Virus record (IMG/VR): IMGVR_UViG_3300024273_000421
Location: 1-29,059 of that record
Strand: one strand, 5' to 3'
DNA from: a virus
Length of the DNA: 29,059 nt
Part shown: positions 15,702 to 22,940 of the stretch, one piece after another
Layout: every line of letters begins with the position of its first letter
How positions within the stretch are numbered: the first letter of the stretch is position 1
The notes under the pieces: generated by a model
The model's input: the letters and a program-made list of their open reading frames with translations, nothing else
What the model was told of the DNA's origin: nothing
Database searches by the model: none
Position numbers and translations under genes: made by a program

Positions 15702-15718
15702 TTAAGGTGTCGGTATAG
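15702..15718 (+). promoter_or_regulatory. putative phage RNA polymerase promoter, copy 3 (virion genes)
   Basis: TTAAGGTGTCGGTATAG is identical to copy 1. It lies in the 104-bp gap after nrdB and before the virion genes, in the position of a T7 class III promoter. Transcription would start at or near G15718, and the leader would fold into the hairpin at 15737-15764. It is the only copy I could find in the right half of the window. Confidence 0.8.
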
Positions 15719-15736
15719 GACTGATTTAACAGTACA

Positions 15737-15764
15737 TCTTAGTGAGGAACTCGAAGCACTAAGA
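15737..15764 (+). promoter_or_regulatory. 8-bp perfect hairpin in late transcript leader
   Basis: TCTTAGTG (15737-15744) pairs perfectly with CACTAAGA (15757-15764) around a 12-base loop (AGGAACTCGAAG). It begins about 19 bases after the inferred transcription start and ends 13 bases before the next ATG. No T-run follows, so it is not a terminator. A 5' mRNA stabiliser or an RNase III-type processing hairpin, as known in T7, are the obvious options. Function is inferred. Confidence 0.55.
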
Positions 15765-15777
15765 ACCTAGAGGATTT

Positions 15778-15942
15778 ATGGAATACTTACCCCCAAAGAC
15801 CTTAGACTTATTAAGGCAATTAGCAGAGGCATATCCCGATAAGATAATAACTCGAGAATTATCTTCATATGAACAAGGGAAACAACATGGTGTGGTAGAA
15901 TTAATACGGCACCTTACTATATTAAAAGATCAAGGAGAATAA
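15778..15942 (+). CDS. hypothetical protein at head of virion operon, 54 aa
   Basis: It starts at ATG 15778 with TAGAGGAT six bases upstream. The protein is LDLLRQLAEAYPDKIITREL, then SYEQGKQHGVVELIRHLTIL. The Y-x-Q-G-x-x-x-G-V-V-E-x-I-R-x-L pattern occurs in small proteins of other phages, but no function is known to me. It ends just before the next gene, with AAGGAG at 15932-15937 serving that gene. Confidence 0.65.
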   Translation: MEYLPPKTLDLLRQLAEAYPDKIITRELSSYEQGKQHGVVELIRHLTILKDQGE

Positions 15943-15943
15943 T

Positions 15944-16147
15944 GTGGGCGGATTATTTAGCTCAAAAACACCATCAGTACCAGAACCTACTATACCTACT
16001 GCACCTGCAGAGGAAGCAACCTTTAAAGCAGGTGGTTCTGATGAAACAGGTCGTAAGAAATTAAAGACACTGGCAACGGGTAAAAAACGCTTGCAGATTC
16101 CATTAACTAAAACTGGTGCAAAGGCCGCAGTTAATACAGGTGCATAA
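15944..16147 (+). CDS. small virion-associated protein, probably T7 gp6.7/gp7.3-like, 67 aa
   Basis: The start is GTG 15944, six bases after AAGGAG. An ATG at 15942 overlaps it in a different frame and opens only a short reading frame that does not resemble a phage protein, so GTG is preferred. The N-terminus GGLFSSKTPSVPEPTIPTAP (Gly-rich, then Pro-rich) and the position just before the portal gene match small head or tail-assembly proteins of podoviruses. The C-terminal half is basic (GRKKLKTLATGKKRLQIPL). The T7 counterpart is inferred mainly from position and style. Confidence 0.65.
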   Translation: MGGLFSSKTPSVPEPTIPTAPAEEATFKAGGSDETGRKKLKTLATGKKRLQIPLTKTGAKAAVNTGA

Positions 16148-16149
16148 TT

Positions 16150-17685
16150 ATGGAAATGGATAGAATAAGCTTAAAAACCCGTTGGACTAAGCTAGACAGT
16201 GAGAGAACCGCTGTAATCGATAGAGCAAAACAATGTACTGAGCTTACTATTCCTTCACTACTTGTTGATACATCGCACACAGAAGAAGCGACACTCTCTA
16301 CCCCTTACCAATCATTAGGCGCTAGAGCAACTAATAACTTAGCTAGTAAATTACTATTAAGTTTGTTACCTCCTAATGCACCATTTTTTAGATTCGTACC
16401 TGATAAGATAGCTATGCAAGAAATTGAAGCTAGTCAACCAGGTTCTATGGCTCAGATACAAGAAAAGCTAGCGGATTTAGAACGAGGTTTAGCATCTCAA
16501 ATTGAAAGAGAGGCACTTAGAGTACCAATCTTTGAGGCCCTTAAGCTACTAGTGGCTACTGGTAATGCACTAGTGTACCGAGATGCAGAGGATGGGACCC
16601 GAGTATTTAACTTAAATGCTTATGTTGTTAAGAGGAGCCCCGAGGGTAAACTTAAAGAACTTCTCACAAAAGAAGCTGTTAAGTATGATGACCTTCCTCC
16701 AGAAATGGATACCTCAGGAAGTGAGGATAAGGACATTGACCTATTTACCATTGTTAAATGGAATGGTACTAAATGGGATGTGTGGCAAGAGGCTTTAGAT
16801 ACTGAAGTTCCTGGCACCCGTGGTTCTTACACCACAAAAAACTTACCTTATATACCATTAAGATGGACTGCTATTCATAATGAAGATTATGGCCGTGGTC
16901 TTGTTGAGCAGTACCTAGGTGATTTACGTTCTCTAGAGGCACTGTCAATGAGTATTGTTGAGGCATCTGCAGCAGCAGCAAAGGTTTTATTCTTTGTTGA
17001 CCCTGTAGGTTCTACACAGATATCTGCAGTAGCCAGTGCCGCATCAGGCGCTATTATCAAAGGTCGTGCGCAAGATGTCTCAACACTGCAGGTGGATAAA
17101 TCTCACGATTTAAACATTGCTTACCAAACGATGAATGATATTCAACGTAGATTAGCCTCAGCATTCTTACTAAATGAGAGTGCGCGTAGAGATGCTGAGA
17201 GAGTTACAGCAGAAGAAGTGAGGTTAATGGCGGGTGAACTTGAGGATGCCTTAGGTGGTATATACTCAATCCTGACTCAAGAATTACAATTACCATTAAT
17301 TAAATTGATGATGATTACTTCTAAGGTTAAGTTCCCTGAGGGCCTAGTGGAACCTGTTATTGTTACAGGTGTTGAAGCATTAGGGCGTGGTCATGATTAT
17401 AATAAGTTAGTACAATTCTCACAAACACTTCAGCAACTATTAGGCCCTGAGATATTCGCTCAGTATACTAATGTTGATGCAGTAATCGAGCAAATTGGTA
17501 CAAGCTTAGGTATCGAGACCGAGGGTTTAATTAAATCTAAAGAGCAGATACAGCAGGAGCAACAACAAGCACAGCAAGCACAACTAATGCAACAGGGGTT
17601 AGGAGCAGCAGCAGAGTCTGGTGGTCAAGCCGCAGGAGAGCAGATGGGTGCCCAAGGTGCACAAGCATTAATGGAAGAGGGTTGA
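16150..17685 (+). CDS. head-tail connector (portal) protein, T7 gp8-like, 511 aa
   Basis: It forms the dodecameric ring through which DNA enters and leaves the capsid. Length is close to T7 gp8 (536). Typical stretches are the N-terminal RISLKTRWTKLDSERTAVID, ATNNLASKLLLSLLPPNAPF, an RRDAERVTAEEVRLMAGELE helix, and a Gln/Ala-rich C-terminus (EQIQQEQQQAQQAQLMQQGL) that in T7-like portals is flexible. The gene order small protein - portal - scaffold - capsid supports the call. The ribosome site is weak; the gene starts two bases after the preceding stop. Confidence 0.95.
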   Translation: MEMDRISLKTRWTKLDSERTAVIDRAKQCTELTIPSLLVDTSHTEEATLSTPYQSLGARATNNLASKLLLSLLPPNAPFFRFVPDKIAMQEIEASQPGSMAQIQEKLADLERGLASQIEREALRVPIFEALKLLVATGNALVYRDAEDGTRVFNLNAYVVKRSPEGKLKELLTKEAVKYDDLPPEMDTSGSEDKDIDLFTIVKWNGTKWDVWQEALDTEVPGTRGSYTTKNLPYIPLRWTAIHNEDYGRGLVEQYLGDLRSLEALSMSIVEASAAAAKVLFFVDPVGSTQISAVASAASGAIIKGRAQDVSTLQVDKSHDLNIAYQTMNDIQRRLASAFLLNESARRDAERVTAEEVRLMAGELEDALGGIYSILTQELQLPLIKLMMITSKVKFPEGLVEPVIVTGVEALGRGHDYNKLVQFSQTLQQLLGPEIFAQYTNVDAVIEQIGTSLGIETEGLIKSKEQIQQEQQQAQQAQLMQQGLGAAAESGGQAAGEQMGAQGAQALMEEG

Positions 17686-17693
17686 GAAAAATA

Positions 17694-17852
17694 ATGTTAA
17701 TTAAAAAGTATGAAGAGGTGATGAAAAAAACACCTCAAGAGAGGATGTTAGAGGCACAGCGTAAAGCTGCTGCTCCTATCGTTACAGAAGTTAATATGCT
17801 GGAGGGCGAACAACAATGTCAGAAGAAAGTCAAAACCAAGAAAGCCAAGTAG
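17694..17852 (+). CDS. hypothetical basic protein overlapping scaffold gene, 52 aa
   Basis: The ORF fills the 130-bp gap between portal and scaffold and runs 37 bases into the scaffold gene in another frame. The ATG at 17694 follows GGTTGAGAAAAATA, with no strong ribosome site. The product is helical and basic at its C-terminus (KKVKTKKAK). The gap would otherwise be unusually long for this compact operon, which supports a real gene, but homology is needed. The scaffold ribosome site (GGAGGG) lies inside it. Confidence 0.5.
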   Translation: MLIKKYEEVMKKTPQERMLEAQRKAAAPIVTEVNMLEGEQQCQKKVKTKKAK

Positions 17853-18610
17853 TACTTACCCCTGAGGAACAACAGGCCGCACATGACCAAGCGATGGTTG
17901 CTAAGGTAGATGCGCAAGCCGCTAATGTTGATACCTCATTACAGACAGACCAAGAGGTTATGTTTGCAGGTAAGTATAAATCTGTGGAAGAGCTTGAAAA
18001 AGCTTATGAACATCTACAGAGTAAAATAGGTAAGCCAGAGGAAAGTACTGAGGAAGTAAAAACTCCTGAGATTACTCCTGAGATTACTCCTGAGGCCCCT
18101 AAGGAAGAAGCAGAGCAATTAGTAGCTACTAAAGGTATTGATTATTCTGCTCTTGAATCTGAGTGGCAAGATAAAGGTTCACTATCTGAGGATACCTATA
18201 AGCAATTAGAGGATGCTGGTATCCCACAGAATATGGTGGATGCTTACATTGCTGGTCAAGAAGCACTTACTCAATCAGCTATTAAGAGTATGCACAGTAT
18301 CGCAGGTGGCGAAGCTGAGTATAATGATATGATTGAGTGGGCGCAGGACTCCTTAAGTGAGTCTGAGATTGGAGCTTTCAATTCGTCTTTAACAGACAAT
18401 GCAAAAACAGAGTTCGCTGTACAAGGTTTAGCTGCCAGATACAGAGCTGAGAAAGGGCCCTCATTAATTCGAGGTAGCAGTTCTCCCTCATCATCCGCAG
18501 GTTTCAGCAGTAAAGCTGAGATGACCCAAGCGATGTCTAACCCACAGTATGCACGAGACCCTGCTTTTAGAGCAGACGTGCAACGAAAGGTTGCCCTTAG
18601 TTCATTCTAG
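17816..18610 (+). CDS. capsid assembly (scaffolding) protein, T7 gp9-like, 264 aa
   Basis: It guides procapsid assembly and is removed before maturation. It is acidic and Gln/Glu-rich, with the AGKYKSVEELEKAYEHLQSK element seen in podovirus scaffolds near residues 51-71, a Pro/Glu linker with short repeats (PEITPEITPEAP) encoded by a 12-bp tandem repeat at 18071-18094, and a basic, Ser-rich, helical C-terminus (QYARDPAFRADVQRKVAL) that in T7-like scaffolds binds the capsid protein. T7 gp9 is 307 aa. The location between portal and major capsid genes is standard. Confidence 0.92.
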   Translation: MSEESQNQESQVVLTPEEQQAAHDQAMVAKVDAQAANVDTSLQTDQEVMFAGKYKSVEELEKAYEHLQSKIGKPEESTEEVKTPEITPEITPEAPKEEAEQLVATKGIDYSALESEWQDKGSLSEDTYKQLEDAGIPQNMVDAYIAGQEALTQSAIKSMHSIAGGEAEYNDMIEWAQDSLSESEIGAFNSSLTDNAKTEFAVQGLAARYRAEKGPSLIRGSSSPSSSAGFSSKAEMTQAMSNPQYARDPAFRADVQRKVALSSF

Positions 18611-18884
18611 GGTAAGCATTGGTGGCGTTGATTACTCTCATCTCCTTAGGCTTTAAGATAACCCCTCCCTCTATATCTTATGTTAGTCCTATCGCCACCG
18701 ATTTACCTCCTCAGGTTTACCAGGGGTCCCCATTCAAGTACAGCTATATTGTTGCCCAGATGTTTATACCGAGGTATGAGCTGAAGGATACCCTCAGTTA
18801 ATAGTACTGACAGGTCGCGTAGTAACCTAAATACTACAAAAAAACAAAACGTACAATAATCTAATTTAATAGGAATAAAATAAA
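18611..18884 (+). other. 274-bp non-coding stretch with nested base-pairing potential before the capsid gene
   Basis: No convincing gene lies here; a 60-codon frame opened only by a TTG at 18619 has no ribosome site and no family resemblance. On the + strand, pairings nest: GGTGGCG 18621-18627 with CGCCACC 18693-18699; AGGCT 18648-18652 with AGTCCT 18685-18690 (one bulge); TAAGATA 18654-18660 with TATCTTA 18674-18680. Further on, GGTAT 18773-18777 can pair with ATACC on either side (18766-18770 or 18788-18792). The last 80 bases are A-rich up to the capsid ribosome site (AGGAA). I see no copy of the 17-bp promoter. Confidence 0.5.
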
Positions 18885-19814
18885 ATGGCATACTCAAATG
18901 TATCCACAGGTGTAGGCACAACTCGTACATTAGGCGTTTCAGACCGTTCTTTAGCGGTAAAAGTTTTCTCAGGTGAAGTATTAACTGCCTTTGAAAGCGC
19001 AAACATTTTCTTAGGTAAAGTACAAAATCGTACTATCGCCTCTGGTAAGTCAGCGTCTTTCGCTGTAATTGGTAAATATGCTTCAGCAGTAGATACTCAC
19101 GTACCTGGTACTGATATCACTCCGAACCTTATTAACGCAGGTGAGCGTGTAATTGAGATTGATGATCTTAAGTATGCCTCAGTATTCGTTGATAGCTTTG
19201 AAGAAGCAATGCAACATTATGAGACTCGTTCTCAGTACTCAACAGAAATGGGTCGCCGTCTTTCTAAGACCGTAGATTTAGCTGTTATCGCTCAATTAGA
19301 TGCCTGTGTCGCAGGTACTGCTAACGCTGGTGATACTAATGGTGCTGAGGGTCAACCTGCTGCACAAACAGCTATCGCAATCGGTACTATTGCTGCAGGC
19401 GTAGCTAGTGGCCTTAAAGGTGATGCTATTCTTGCTGCATTGTTTGATGCTGATACTGCTATGGAAGAAGATGATATCCCTGGTGACCGTACAGTAGTAA
19501 TGTCTCCTAAGAACTACAACCGTCTAGTACAGTCTGGTGCAGTTAATAAAGATATGACTACTGCTAATGGTGGTCTTGATTCTGGTACTGTAAGTATGGT
19601 TGCTGGCCACAAAATCTCTGTGTCTAACAATGTTAATACTAATGATATCTACGTGTTCACACAGAATGCTGTTGGTGTTGTTAAGTTACTTGACATCAAA
19701 TCTGAAGTTAACTATATCCCTGAGAAATTAGGTGACTTAATGACTTCAACTTACGCTATGGGCTTCGGTATTTTAAATAACGGCTGTGTAGTTAAACTGT
19801 CTACTGACGATTAA
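18885..19814 (+). CDS. major capsid protein, T7 gp10-like, 309 aa
   Basis: It is the HK97-fold shell protein. Residues SDRSLAVKVFSGEVLTAFES near the N-terminus, the E-loop region (GKSASFAVIGKYASAVDTHV), and the later GDRTVVMSPKNYNRLVQSG are typical of T7-like capsid proteins. Length is slightly below T7 gp10A (345). T7 makes a longer gp10B by frameshifting, but here the stop is followed at once by a terminator and I see no slippery site with an extension. A dedicated terminator and a long leader suggest control of a highly expressed gene. Confidence 0.96.
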   Translation: MAYSNVSTGVGTTRTLGVSDRSLAVKVFSGEVLTAFESANIFLGKVQNRTIASGKSASFAVIGKYASAVDTHVPGTDITPNLINAGERVIEIDDLKYASVFVDSFEEAMQHYETRSQYSTEMGRRLSKTVDLAVIAQLDACVAGTANAGDTNGAEGQPAAQTAIAIGTIAAGVASGLKGDAILAALFDADTAMEEDDIPGDRTVVMSPKNYNRLVQSGAVNKDMTTANGGLDSGTVSMVAGHKISVSNNVNTNDIYVFTQNAVGVVKLLDIKSEVNYIPEKLGDLMTSTYAMGFGILNNGCVVKLSTDD

Positions 19815-19831
19815 TACACAATAGTATAACT

Positions 19832-19859
19832 AAGGGTTCCTACGGGAGCCCTTTTTTTT
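19832..19859 (+). terminator. intrinsic terminator after major capsid gene
   Basis: A 9-bp stem (19832-19840 with 19845-19853, one T-G wobble) closes a TACG tetraloop with a C-G pair, followed by eight Ts (19852-19859). It sits where T7 has T-phi, directly after the capsid gene, and should reduce but not abolish transcription into the tail genes. Confidence 0.9.
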
Positions 19860-19878
19860 GATTTTAAAGAGAGATTCT

Positions 19879-20469
19879 ATGACAGAACTTGAAGGGGTAA
19901 ATATTATACTCCAAACAATAGGTGAGATGACAATAACTTCAGCTACTAATATAGCGGATGTGTATGAGGCGAGTGCTGCCCTAGAAATTCTTACTGAGAC
20001 TAGACGCACTATATTAACAGAAGGTTTAAATTGTAATACAGATACTAAATGGGAAATAACAGCAGATACTAGTGGTTATGTAGCCATCCCAGCTAACATG
20101 TTACGCTTAGAGGCTACTTCACCTAGTTATTTTTACATCATGAAAGATAATAAGATGTATAATAAAATAGACCACACGTTTATATTTGAGGCTTCCTCTA
20201 CACATGAAGTAGATGTTGTATGGGATTTAGATTTTGATAATCTACCTCACACTATAGCTTACTATACTACTATAAGAGCAGCACGTATGGCTTATCAAAG
20301 GTTGATAGGAAGTACGGATATAGTACGTATACTAATGGATGACGAGCAGAAAGCTAAAGAGAAGATGATTGACCATGATACAGATACACGTAACTATAAT
20401 ATCTTTGATAACATAGCTAATAGCAGAATAATTACAAGAACAAGGAATCCTCAGGGAATCCGTGGATAG
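19879..20469 (+). CDS. tail tubular protein A, T7 gp11-like, 196 aa
   Basis: It is the adaptor ring between portal and nozzle. The start ATG 19879 follows AAAGAGAGA; the frame extends upstream to a TTG inside the terminator, which I reject. Length is identical to T7 gp11 (196). Typical features are ELEGVNIILQTIGEMTITS at the N-terminus, a WEITADTSGYVAIPANMLRL strand region, and HTIAYYTTIRAARMAYQRL near the middle. It is followed nine bases later by tail tubular protein B. Confidence 0.93.
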   Translation: MTELEGVNIILQTIGEMTITSATNIADVYEASAALEILTETRRTILTEGLNCNTDTKWEITADTSGYVAIPANMLRLEATSPSYFYIMKDNKMYNKIDHTFIFEASSTHEVDVVWDLDFDNLPHTIAYYTTIRAARMAYQRLIGSTDIVRILMDDEQKAKEKMIDHDTDTRNYNIFDNIANSRIITRTRNPQGIRG

Positions 20470-20478
20470 GAGAATAAA

Positions 20479-22929
20479 ATGGGCTTAGTAAACCAAACAC
20501 TGCCTGGGCTATACAATGGTGTCTCGCAGCAACCTGATGAGCTACGCCTAGATACTCAGGTTACCGAAATGATTAACTGTCACCCCAGTATTGTTGAGGG
20601 TGTCCAGAAGCGTCAACCTGCAATTAATGTTAATACAATTTCCGCTATACCTCTTGATGTGTTTATACATATGTATGACCGTGGGGCTGGAGATGAACAG
20701 TATATGCTCGTGGTTAGAAACGGGGGTTGGAAAGTTTTTGATGCGAACACAGGAATAGCTATAGACGGTATGAATTGGGTATATGATACATACCTCAATT
20801 TACCTAGTGGTGCTACAGCAGCTTCCTCATTTTCTATGGTAACCGTTGGTGATACCACGTTCGTAGTTAATAAAACTAAAACTATTACTACCGATGGAAT
20901 TACCTCGGATAATGGAGACCCTAATTGGGAGACTAACTTCTACTACTGGGTTAAGAGAACGACAGAAATAAGATTCGGACAGAACAGTTCTGAAACTAAG
21001 GGTTACGACTATTACATTTATAATAATGGTGGTCAAATATCAACGGCTATGGGTTCAGATTCCACTGGTATTATAGCTGCCCTAGCATCAAATATTGCAA
21101 GTGGGTCGGGATTAACCTTCATAGAAGACTCTACTGATACATGGCTCGTATCAGGAGCAGTGGGCACTAGTAAGGAACTCTTGTTTTACCAAGGTGCCTT
21201 TATAGCCTCCACCAGTGATGTACTCGATCCTATTACGCTCGATGTCGTCACACCTGGAGTAGTTGGTAGTTCCATGAGTATAAGTGGTAGTGATGATGGG
21301 ACCTCTTGGGTCAGCTTATATTCCGATGGTCCTAGTTATTCTAATACACCATCTAAAACAGTCACCTTACAGAGTACATACAAGTACTTTCTTGTAACTA
21401 AAGATAGAACAACAGGGTACCTTTATAGTGCTATAGACTTAAATTCTACAGCTACTACTAATGTTAATATAAAAGGTTCAGTACTTAAGATAGCAGATAC
21501 CTCAGGCTCCTCCTATTCAGGTGCTGATTCATGGGGTAACCAAGCCACAGAGGCGTGGACAGGTACAATAGCTAAACTACAAGATTTACCTACGGCACTA
21601 GGGTTCCCTGGGGCAGTAATAGAGGTCGCAGGGGATGATTCTAATTCCTTCGATAACTTCTATGTTAAATTTGACAAGGTATATAAAGAAACTTTTAGAC
21701 CTGGTTTAGTGAATGCGTTTGATGCCGCTACGATGCCTCAGAAACTTGAACGTTTAGCTAATGGCACCTTTTCAATGTCTCCAATAAATTGGAAATCTAG
21801 AAAGGTAGGGGATGAAGATACAGCACCTATGCCTTCCTTTGTAGGTAACACAGTGACCGATGTATTCTTCTACAAGAACCGTTTAGGATTCCTAAGTGGC
21901 GATAATATACTATTATCTGAGACAGGGGAGTTCTATAACTTCTTTCCTACTACGGTTACTGATGTACTCGATAGTGACCCTATTGATGTCGCAGTAGATA
22001 GTAATCAAGCTGTTAAGTTAGTTTACGCTATTCCTTACAATAAGGAACTCTTAGTATTTGGGGAGGAACAACAATTTATACTATCTGCTAGTAAGGCCTT
22101 AAGCCCGAAGGATGTTAACATTCAACAGTCTACGGCATACTCTATTAATAAAAATGTCGCCCCAATTACCTTAGGTCCTAATGTATTCTTTACTACCAAT
22201 AAGTTAAATAGTTCAATTGTAAGAGAATACTTTGTTGTTCCTGATACCTCTACTAATACAGCGGATAACATAACGGCCCATTGTCCCTCTTATATACCTA
22301 ATGATTTAATTAAATTAACAGGTTCTGAGAAACATGATATGCTCTTTGGTATTACAGGTCTTGATAATAAGATTTATGTTTATAATTATTATTGGCAAGG
22401 AGCTGAGAAAGCTCAGTCTGCATGGCACACTTGGGAAATCGAGGCTGATGAAAGGGTTTTTAATATTGAAGTACTAGATAGTAAATTAATACTAATAACA
22501 TCAAACACTAATTTGACTAAAACCTTTAAGACTATTAATCTTGAAATGCCTACGGACCTTACAACGGTTGTCTACACAGATGGTGGAGATACTCCAGTAC
22601 GCTCTAGTATTTTAATGTCTAAATGGGGAGTACCTAATGGTTCCTCTAATGTCGATAGTAATCGTGCCTCGCTTTTATTAAGGGATTTACGCTTGAGTAT
22701 GGGAGATAATTCCTATTATGGGGTGAGGGTTACTAGGGGGGACTTGACAAGCACATGGCTAAACTATAATGAAAACACACTTGCTATTATTGGGGACCAT
22801 AAGTACCCTGTAATTGGCAATGCAAATAACCTTAAAATTGAACTTGTTAATGAAATTAATAAAGGTTTTAAATTAAATTCGTTATCTTGGAGAGGGCAAT
22901 TACACCTCAAAGGTTCACGAGGAATATAG
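20479..22929 (+). CDS. tail tubular protein B (nozzle), T7 gp12-like, 816 aa
   Basis: It forms the hexameric nozzle of the short tail. The N-terminus VNQTLPGLYNGVSQQPDELR is diagnostic for the family. Other matches are a FYKNRLGFLSGDNILLSETG block and EEQQFILSASKALSPKDVNI. T7 gp12 is 794 aa. AGGAGAATAAA precedes the ATG. In T7 the internal core genes (13-16) follow, but here a fibre gene comes next, so the core genes must be elsewhere. Confidence 0.95.
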   Translation: MGLVNQTLPGLYNGVSQQPDELRLDTQVTEMINCHPSIVEGVQKRQPAINVNTISAIPLDVFIHMYDRGAGDEQYMLVVRNGGWKVFDANTGIAIDGMNWVYDTYLNLPSGATAASSFSMVTVGDTTFVVNKTKTITTDGITSDNGDPNWETNFYYWVKRTTEIRFGQNSSETKGYDYYIYNNGGQISTAMGSDSTGIIAALASNIASGSGLTFIEDSTDTWLVSGAVGTSKELLFYQGAFIASTSDVLDPITLDVVTPGVVGSSMSISGSDDGTSWVSLYSDGPSYSNTPSKTVTLQSTYKYFLVTKDRTTGYLYSAIDLNSTATTNVNIKGSVLKIADTSGSSYSGADSWGNQATEAWTGTIAKLQDLPTALGFPGAVIEVAGDDSNSFDNFYVKFDKVYKETFRPGLVNAFDAATMPQKLERLANGTFSMSPINWKSRKVGDEDTAPMPSFVGNTVTDVFFYKNRLGFLSGDNILLSETGEFYNFFPTTVTDVLDSDPIDVAVDSNQAVKLVYAIPYNKELLVFGEEQQFILSASKALSPKDVNIQQSTAYSINKNVAPITLGPNVFFTTNKLNSSIVREYFVVPDTSTNTADNITAHCPSYIPNDLIKLTGSEKHDMLFGITGLDNKIYVYNYYWQGAEKAQSAWHTWEIEADERVFNIEVLDSKLILITSNTNLTKTFKTINLEMPTDLTTVVYTDGGDTPVRSSILMSKWGVPNGSSNVDSNRASLLLRDLRLSMGDNSYYGVRVTRGDLTSTWLNYNENTLAIIGDHKYPVIGNANNLKIELVNEINKGFKLNSLSWRGQLHLKGSRGI

Positions 22930-22940
22930 GATAAATAATT

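Noticed and set aside
18619-18801. 60-codon frame between scaffold and capsid genes
   Set aside because: It opens only with TTG, has no ribosome site, and its product resembles nothing. The region is better described as non-coding with pairing potential.
18703-19002. Reverse-strand frame of 99 codons across the capsid gene start
   Set aside because: It is antisense to the capsid gene, all convincing genes are on the + strand, and it shows no motif.
22744-22770. Consensus-like host promoter, TTGACA and TATAAT
   Set aside because: The boxes are perfect but separated by only 15 bp and lie inside the nozzle protein coding sequence. AT-rich DNA gives such matches by chance.
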